Positions 56,570 to 64,000 of a DNA stretch of 64,000 nt are shown one piece after another. Origin of the DNA: Exophiala sp. HKRS030 (Eukaryota; Ascomycota; Eurotiomycetes; Chaetothyriales; Herpotrichiellaceae). How positions within the stretch are numbered: position 1 is the stretch's first letter; every line of letters begins with the position of its first letter. The stretch lies in the NCBI GenBank assembly GCA_023897205.1, contig JAHWDD010000002.1, positions 4,464,001-4,528,000 on the forward strand, written 5' to 3'. Under the pieces are notes generated by a model. The model was not told where the DNA came from. It saw nothing but the letters and a program-made list of their open reading frames with translations, and did not search any database. The position numbers and the translations under genes were made by a program.

Positions 56570-57901
56570 ATGTCTAACGACTATAGCATAGGTATTGGCA
56601 CATTGTCAGAACGGGCGAAGAAATGCGCCGAAATAGACGACACCAAAAACCCGATATGGGACATCTACAACGACCAATGGCACCCTCGAGACAATCCTGA
56701 TGGTTATGTCAGTATCGGCGTGGCCGAAAACACCCTCATGCATACTGAGCTTCGGGATTATGTCAACAGCAGTACCCAGGTGACTGAGAATGCCTTTACA
56801 TACGGAGACGGCCCAACGGGCTCTAAGAGGCTGAAGCGTGCTGTTGCCAGATTTCTCAATCGAAAACTTCATCCAGTTACACCTGTCGAAGAGCAGCATG
56901 TGGTGATCACCAATGGTGTCTCAGCCTCGATTGAGCACGTTTCATGGGCATTCTGTGACCCAGGAGATGCGTTCTTGTTGGGTCAGCCGTACTACACAGC
57001 TTTCATCAACGACATCTCGCTGCGCCCGGGCGTCCACGTTGTCAAGGTGAAATTCGGCCGTGTCGACCCAATGAGCATCGACGCCGTGAAAAGCTATGAA
57101 TCCGCAATCCTAGCCGCGAGAGATCAAGGTGTCAAGGTCAAAGCATTGATGTTGTGCTCGCCACATAATCCGCTTGGACGATGTTACCCACGCGAGGTCA
57201 TCATCGAGTATTTGCGGCTGTGCCAGAAATATCAACTCCACTTTATCAGCGACGAGATCTACGCTTTTTCCGTGTGGAAGAACAGACGCGACACATCGCC
57301 TGAGCCCGTGGAGTTTACCTCTGTGCTATCGATCCCACTCCAAGAGCATCACATCGACCCATCTCTCGTACATGTGATTTACGGCATGAGCAAGGACTTT
57401 GGCGCCAACGGTCTCCGCGTAGGCTTCATCATATCTCAACGCAACCCGGCGTTCCTGCGCGCCTTGGTCGACGTGGCCATCATGTCGTATTCATCTTCAG
57501 TCGCCGAAGTGATCGCGGCAAATATCTTCGAGGATGACGTCTGGGTTGACAACTACATCAGGACCAACCAGCAGCGGCTGTCCGAAAATCACAGCTTCGT
57601 TGTTGACTTCCTTCGTCGCCACGATATCTCGTACTCGCATGGATCGAACGCCGCGTTCTTCCTCTGGGCGGATCTCGGCAAGAAATACTCGGAGATCAGA
57701 GGCGGGATCGATGTGACGGATGCGGTGACAAAGAAATTAGCTCAACTCTTGTTGAAGAACAAGGTGTTCTTGGGCAGTGGTTTGCTTTTCGGTGCCGAAA
57801 CTCCAGGCCTATTTCGAATCGTCTTCAGTCATCCAAGGCCATATCTCGAGGAGGCACTGACAAGAGTGATCCGAGTACTTGGTGTACAGGAATCAGAGTA
57901 A
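56570..57901 (+). CDS. PLP-dependent aminotransferase, ACC-synthase-like
   Basis: This fold-type I, class I/II pyridoxal-phosphate enzyme is 443 residues from the ATG at 56570 (MSNDYSIG), with no introns. It resembles 1-aminocyclopropane-1-carboxylate synthase: NPDGYVSIGVAENTLMHTEL near the start, YGDGPTGSKRLKRAVARFLN, VVITNGVSASIEHV for cofactor phosphate contacts, and LCSPHNPLGR with Asn near 200. SDEIYAFSVW follows, with Asp near 228 and Tyr near 231, and the Schiff-base lysine lies in GMSKDFGANGLRVGF (Lys near 275). Fungal members include true ACC synthases and transaminases of secondary metabolism; which one this is cannot be told from sequence alone. No cluster partner lies nearby. Confidence 0.92.
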   Translation: MSNDYSIGIGTLSERAKKCAEIDDTKNPIWDIYNDQWHPRDNPDGYVSIGVAENTLMHTELRDYVNSSTQVTENAFTYGDGPTGSKRLKRAVARFLNRKLHPVTPVEEQHVVITNGVSASIEHVSWAFCDPGDAFLLGQPYYTAFINDISLRPGVHVVKVKFGRVDPMSIDAVKSYESAILAARDQGVKVKALMLCSPHNPLGRCYPREVIIEYLRLCQKYQLHFISDEIYAFSVWKNRRDTSPEPVEFTSVLSIPLQEHHIDPSLVHVIYGMSKDFGANGLRVGFIISQRNPAFLRALVDVAIMSYSSSVAEVIAANIFEDDVWVDNYIRTNQQRLSENHSFVVDFLRRHDISYSHGSNAAFFLWADLGKKYSEIRGGIDVTDAVTKKLAQLLLKNKVFLGSGLLFGAETPGLFRIVFSHPRPYLEEALTRVIRVLGVQESE

Positions 57902-60900
57902 GGCACTGCAATATTCTGGGTGAGATACAGGGATGATCGGTGAAGAGAAACAAGATATGACAGGGTAACCAATGTATCAAGAGCAATAAAACGTAGAGCA
58001 AAGGAGAAGAATTGTAGCACATGTTTACTGGATGTGAGAAATAAAATCCAGTAGGACACATGAGAAACAACTGTCATGTCTCTTGAACCTATAAACCTGA
58101 GTTCAGATTCCCCAGACGCATGACTTGAATAGACTCTTCGGTGTAGTCGATGATATTGACCTACCTTTCCCTAGGTTGAACCTGTACTTGTGCGTTACCC
58201 GTCGATCGCTACAACTCCTGCGCCATGTTGTCTCGAATCTCATGGTCTTGACAATAACACCCTCGGCTGCATAACATTATTGATCACTGACAAGGATCAA
58301 GATCTGTCAAACCACACGTTATCCTGCATAGGCCTCTTCCAGATCAACAAGCAATGATAGCACAATTGGTATTAGGCATCGTTGCCTTTTCCCGCTTGCT
58401 TGTGCTGTAGTCTGGTATCTATGATCGCCGTAGGCAGCATTCACTGTTTCCCACTGCGCTTGGGAACAAGAACTCGTGGTAGAGGCTTTGTATGGAGATA
58501 GACTGAGTGGCAACTGCAGCATTCCAGCATCTTGTGAGAGCAGGTGCCGACGATAAGAGGGTCGACGGAACAGATATTCGTTGCACCTTGACGACCGGGG
58601 TAAGGTGAGCTAAAGACCTAGAGGTACAAGGAGGAAATAGAAGAAATGTTCTAGCCAGATCTTGATAGAAGTTACAATACTTTCCTTCAATTCCCTGATT
58701 CCTGCATGAGCAACCATAGTTCTATCAAAACGATGCTGTTGAATATCCGGCATAACGTCGACATTCGCCTGGGAATGGATCACTATCCGAAGAACGGAAA
58801 AGATTTTGTTCAGGATGTTGGTGACAGATAAATTTTTGGTACATTGCACGTGATAGGGGTGACATGAAAGCGAACTGCTTCCGATATTTACCAAACACGT
58901 AGAAATTCCAGGGGCAGAGGGCAACCTAGATGCACGCTACCAAAATGGTCCAGAATGTCTCCTAGATGGTCTCACTTACTCTCGCTACTTCCCTCATCTG
59001 CAGCTCCCTTAGTTTAGCGCAGGAGGATAATAGAGAGCTGAAACGCTTCACTTGCTGTTATGTGAGGGCCAATGAAGGTGTTCCAAAATGACGAAAACAA
59101 GTCTGGGTCTTTCTTCATCCTTGTTGACCACAAGAAAAGCCCCAAAAAGGGCTGTGATGTAAATTCTGGACAGCGGGAAGGAACGGTCCATGCAACGGGT
59201 GGTCCCGTAGCTCTGGTTGGCGGTCATATTTGTAGATGTACGCAAGCAAGCTCAGGTTGCATGCATGAACTGTCTCCTGAGTCTTTGAATGATCATGTGG
59301 ATAGACTTTGACCAGAGAACGATGATCGACAAGAACAAACAGAAAATGAGAGCAGAATAGACCTTTATTCGTCGCCCTTGCCGGGACTCGTTGACGAATC
59401 AGAACCCGATTTGTACAAATCCAACGGTCTCAGAATCTTGATTGGATGAGGTTGTGGGAATTTTAGAATTAAGCGATCATCTCTGGGCGCGTAAAAGCGT
59501 ACCTTTTGAGGTCTCTCTTTTTGAAAGGCTTGAGCCTAGTTGCTTCACTAGGGCACTGCGTTCGCCGTGTTGCAGTGTAGTCGAACTCCCTTGGTCTCCA
59601 TTGTAGTATAGCACACGTTGATGCCGAAGTGGTAACGCTGTGAGGTAAGATTACGCTTGGCTGGTGTTAGAATTGGGGCTATGCACGGCCGGGTGCACTG
59701 GAGACAGTTGAGGAAAGCTGGATCATCTTGATAACCAAGTGGATAGTGGTCCAGTCTTTTCGTCGGGCTCTAGTCATCAACTTACTTGAGACAGTGGAAA
59801 GCGGCCAACTATGTCCAAACCACAAAAGACCAGCAAATCCTCACAGCTGAAGATATGCCGATTAGCAGAATGGAGAACGGAGAACGACCAAGTTTCATGT
59901 TGCATGCAGCATGCGGCGGCGTCTTCCACAGCAGCGTCATGCCTGCTTACACACCGTCCGACAGGGGTCATCCCTATGCGAGTGTTGTTTTGAGAGATCG
60001 GAGACATGGGTTGAATGGCAGCAAGCAGCAAGCAGTCAGGTCCGACAGTATTAGAGGTTTGCCGGAACATAGGTCAACGTAGTGGCAAGTCTGAGGACCC
60101 ATAAACATTGCAGCCGAAGGTGATTGTATCGAGTTCTTCAGCGGATGCGAATGTGGGTTCTGGGGTCCAAATGGGAAGAATAATGAGTGGATGTAGAGTT
60201 TGCGCTTTTACGCCTAGCCCTGAGAAGGATTTTCGAGTCTGGCATCGGAACTGATGTGACGACAGGAACTCCGTACTCGGATAAACAATATCGAAGGAAT
60301 GCAATGCATGGGTTGCTGGACATTGCGTTTGATCGTAGAGGAATGATCGGATGTCAGCGGCTGGGTCACATGACATTTTCGGGGTAGTCAAGAGATTGAG
60401 CAGGTGCCGGAAGTTGGAACAATGTCATGCTTTGAAATTTCCTAGGCCCGAGTCTCCCTGGGCTCCTTCCCAGGTGGTCGGAGGGGGCTGGTACTACGGA
60501 GTAGGTACAAGGTAGGCAGCTCACAGCAGCTCTTGTTAGCCGTGACCCGTGAGTACGGAGTAGAGAACGCGGGACGATACAACATTGCGAAAACTCTGCT
60601 GGAGTGGAAAAGCTTAAAGCGGAGCTCAGCTAAAAATGATGCAGAGGGAGCTAGTCTGTATATGGTTAGTTGCCCCCTCACCAATGAGCGGTGGCCGGTG
60701 GGACAAGCGTGGGCAAGAAGAGAAGCAGAATGACGAGCACCTAGCAGGTGCGTAGGATCCGAGGCGAGTGTTGCTAGCTGCCAGCTCATTGTTATTGGCT
60801 AGGTGACTGGCATGTGTTGTGATTCTGCTGTGTGAGCTTGTGAAGATGTGAGTGGTCCACGACGGCTAGCACCTTTGAGGCCAAAGGAAGCGAAGGAGAT

Positions 60901-63900
60901 GCAAAGTTGGCGTCACTTTTGGTTTTAGCGACAACCTTGGGCTTAGTGCTCCAGATTTCCTGGCTTGAAGCCAATCAAAATTGTTTGATCCGCCGTGAAA
61001 AAGCAGGTGATTAGCGCACAATTGTCACTAGGGTCTAGGGAGTAATTAGTTTCTCGTGCTCCAGAGGCTAGCTGGGAATGGACTAGTTTGTTTTTAGCGC
61101 TGTGACCAGACCAGGAGCTTCACGGAGTGTTTAGTTACGGTGGGAAAAGAAAGTGTCAGACCAAAGCTTAATCCCGACTCTTCCATTTTCAATCACATTG
61201 ATCACGATCAAATGTACTTGCTGCTCGACGCCTTGACGGTCAGCACAAAACACAAAGGCGGTCACGGGTGAGTCACGAGTCACGGGTTGAGGAGGCTCCA
61301 CTAGACAACCGCCTCATCAAGCCCCCAACCCACCAATGCATGATCCGGCCATTCCACTCGCTGTCTCCGTCATTCATTTCCGCTGAGGGACTGTGAGTGT
61401 GTGAGTGTGGAAGTTTGGGGAGTCTTGGAGTCTCCGAGTCTGTGACTGAGAGTGTGTGGAAATACCAAACTTTGAACTACCGAGGGTTGCGAGCCTCAGC
61501 CACCAGGCACCCACCAAGGCACCCACCTGGATGACCTACTCCCTACGCACGCTACTACCACTACCAACTACCAACTACTGCTAAGGACTGCAGTAAGTAC
61601 GCACCCACCCGTGCGTGGCACCCACCCGTGGCACCCACCGCCTGAGGTTGAGGTCAGTCCTCTGAATCTCTGATCCTACTCCGGACAGTAGTAGTAGTAG
61701 TATCTGCCCAGCCCACTCATTCCCCTCTTGACCAATTCTTTTCCTACTTCTATCAATCACCCAATCGCCCGTCTCAACTCTTTCTTTCCCAGCCCTTCGA
61801 CCCAATCAATCTCGCCCTCTCCATTCCTTCCTATCACTGCTGCCATTCACAGTCCATCTTTGTTTCTATCCACTTGGAGGTTCCTCCTGATCCCTTCTGT
61901 GGCCATTCAACTCACCGACATTCACGTGGGTCAAAGGCCTCTCAGGCTCTCTTTGGCAACCCATCATTTGACTCGTTGAATTGGGTCAAACACGCCCCAA
62001 TCACCCAGCCTCGCGCACGAAAAAACCGCCCTCACAATTGGGCAGTTTTCCATCGTCCTGATCGCTCTTGAGTGGTTGCCGTTTGACTGGTAAACAACAA
62101 CCACCTATCAAGTGCATCCATCATAAGAGCTGCTTGACTTGAGCCTCGTCGCGTCAGACCATCGTCTCTCCACGACGCCACCGTTATTGCTGCTGTTGTT
62201 GTTGTAGCCGTTTGTCGTCAGTGATTTTCTGACAGACTCACAACTTGCAGGAGCTACCCACGGCAACCGAGTCGTGACCTGAAAGCTCTTGCCAGCGTTG
62301 GGCACGTCACGTCTTGAGTCAGCAACCGCCAAACCGCCAACCCGCCAACCGCCAACCGGCCCAGCCTGTCCCGGCACACGCCAGCAAACCCAGCAGAGGC
62401 CAACAAAGCCCCCAACGCCGCCCGCAAAAGCCAGCATCAAGGCCAGCCCTTGCCCCGTCGTCCCAAGCTCCCTCGTACTCTTCGTACACTGCAGCTGCCA
62501 CTACTGCCACTACTGCCACTACTGCCATTAACTGCCAACTCAACTCTCATCCCTCTCTCAACCCCCGACCGATCCTCAATTCCCTTGACCCTTCGCAGAA
62601 AGCCGCCGCCGCCGCCCAGAATCCCAGCCCTGCCACCAATTTATCCGCCGCGGGCCATAACCTGGCATCGACTTTTTTTCGCACACCCCGGTCCCCTCAC
62701 CGCCACCGGTCGATTCTACCGCAAATCCAAAGTCCACTTTCCGAACCTACCCTCACCCATTCATCATCGCTGTGGTGCACTCTGCTGTTCACCACACAAA
62801 TCGCACTGCGCGTCGCCCTCCCAGCTTAGCCCTTCATTGGTCGTCGCCGACTGTCACACTGTTCACTAACCTTGTCTATCCTCGGCGACCGGTATTGACG
62901 GTAGAATCATCATTGTCGTCGACAAAAGCACCGCCGTCATTGTCCTGATCGTGATCGACTTTGTAGTAGACCTGCGACTTGATCATTCTGGCACCAAGAC
63001 AGTTGCTTCATTTTGGGCATCAAGACAAAAGCCATATCATACATCATCACCCGACCAGGAATAGATCCTAGCTCGGTTATTCTCGTTGTCGTGGTACGAA
63101 GCTAAGGTAAGTGCATGACTGCCAGCACATCGCTGGACTGCATACGCCTCAAATCATGGCGCTACCTAATTCAGTCCTCCACCCACTTCTCCAATCGCCG
63201 CCTCTACTGTCCTTGCAACCAATGCTGACGCTCTGAAACAATTTAGCAGTCAATTCATTACTGCCGCCAGTACACGCCCTCGAATCATTCCGCATTCTCG
63301 CCGCAGCTCACACACCACCCGATCCTATTGCGCGCACACATCAAGCTTCTGGAAAGCGACAATCATCAACAAACAACCAGAGCCTCAAGTCAAGTCGACT
63401 CCTTCTCACCTCGTCGCACAATCCTCACCTCGAGCGGGATTGCCCCAATATCAAAACCATTCCCAGCAGCGACGCCTTTGTACCTGCTTTGCACCTCACC
63501 GCGCGCAGCCATCCGTCACGGTGACGACCGACTGCCAACTCAGCATCCTGCGCCGACCCCAGCTTTCCTGCACGAAGGCCCAATACGTGAGGCGTACCCA
63601 GCCCGCTCCATCGGCTCCTCATAGTAACCTGACCGAATTCTCGCCTCATTTGTCGACCCTATCTTGAACAAATATAGTGGACCGTTAGGTGAAACAAGCT
63701 CAGTGTTTTCAGCACTGAATACACTGGCATTCAGCATTACCCTCTTGCAAGCGATTAAGGCTTAGTCGTCTTCCTGTGGTCCAGTGACTCAGGTTCTCTG
63801 CACTAGCTGTTAATTCAAAGGACCAGTCCTCAACCTTGGTCCTCAATCTCCTCCTATCACATCGCTCAGGTGCTATTTTCCCAGCTTTTCAAGGCAGAAC

Positions 63901-64000
63901 AGCCCCCCGAAGCGCGTCCTAGCCATCAAGTATACCTGCGCCCCCGTTCGTCACTGCCAGCTTAGCTCCCGGTCTCTCTGCATCCTTGGTACGCGCGACA
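57902..64000. other. 6.1 kb without a supported gene at the window end
   Basis: Open frames on both strands stay at or below about 170 codons and show no domains, splice logic or codon bias; the longest (62314-62829, 62450-62869) are Pro/Ala-rich readings of C-rich sequence. Two exact TACGGAGTA copies lie at 60495 and 60554. Tandem words include CTACTGCCA (62496-62537) and AACCGCC (62322-62357). GTGTGAGTGTG and similar GT-rich stretches lie near 61390-61460. From about 61700 to the end the plus strand is C/T-rich and resembles the long leader of a gene beginning beyond 64000. Confidence 0.45.
63107..63249 (+). other. Possible intron in a 5' leader
   Basis: AAG/GTAAGTGC at 63107, a branch-like GCTGACGC near 63223 and TTTAGCAG ending at 63249 form a plausible 143 bp plus-strand intron. 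No coding frame links the two sides, so it would belong to the untranslated leader of a gene to the right of the window. Confidence 0.3.

Noticed and set aside
62314..62869. Pro/Ala-rich 139-171 codon frames
   Set aside because: These are readings of CCGCC and CTGCCA tandem words in two frames of the same strand; no conserved protein is visible.
1..64000. CRISPR array or prokaryotic operon structure
   Set aside because: The window is eukaryotic with spliceosomal introns. All tandem arrays found are microsatellites without unique spacers.

Overview
The window looks like nuclear DNA of a filamentous ascomycete (Pezizomycotina). Genes are separated by wide spacers. Introns are short (about 44 to 145 bp) with GT-AG ends and CTRAC-type branch sites. 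The gene set is fungal: class IV chitin synthase, scytalone dehydratase of DHN-melanin synthesis, an ATO-type acetate transporter, ureidoglycolate lyase, and a HET-like fragment. Melanin synthesis and the abundance of the 9-mer TACTCCGTA suggest Eurotiomycetes, possibly a black yeast, but this placement is inference. I saw no tRNA, rRNA, CRISPR array or intact transposon.

Layout. 0-6.3 kb: chitin synthase (+), a HET-like remnant, and a small four-helix membrane protein. 6.3-15.9 kb: a spacer with a GA microsatellite, scytalone dehydratase (-), a VWA-Hint (Vint) protein (-), and an extended SDR reductase (+). 15.9-22.7 kb: a gene-poor stretch rich in short recurring motifs. 22.7-31.6 kb: a bHLH transcription factor, a 1,273-residue single-pass membrane protein and an HPP-family membrane protein, all (+). 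31.6-34.2 kb: an AT-rich, stop-dense island packed with the 10-mer GTACTTAGTA. 34.2-38.5 kb: leukotriene-A4-hydrolase-type M1 aminopeptidase and an acetate transporter, both (-). 41.5-50 kb: a small coiled-coil protein, ATP synthase subunit e (-) divergent from dynein intermediate chain (+), ureidoglycolate lyase (-), TspO/MBR protein (+), and a small protein with a duplicated GTEDA motif. 50.8-57.9 kb: Ars2/Serrate (+), Borealin/Nbl1 (-), and an ACC-synthase-like aminotransferase (+). 57.9-64 kb: no gene I can support; the last 2 kb may be the leader of a gene lying outside the window.

The genes are mostly housekeeping and do not form one pathway or an obvious secondary-metabolite cluster. 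The most striking molecular pattern is that five genes (chitin synthase, bHLH factor, aminopeptidase, the GTEDA protein, Ars2) each appear broken by one missing base in a run of G or C, always in the same direction. For the bHLH gene an intron explains the shift equally well. This points to a systematic base-call or assembly fault rather than five independent pseudogenes; reads or transcripts would settle it. The most novel-looking items are the GTEDA-repeat protein, the GTACTTAGTA island, the Vint protein and the ten intergenic copies of TACTCCGTA.
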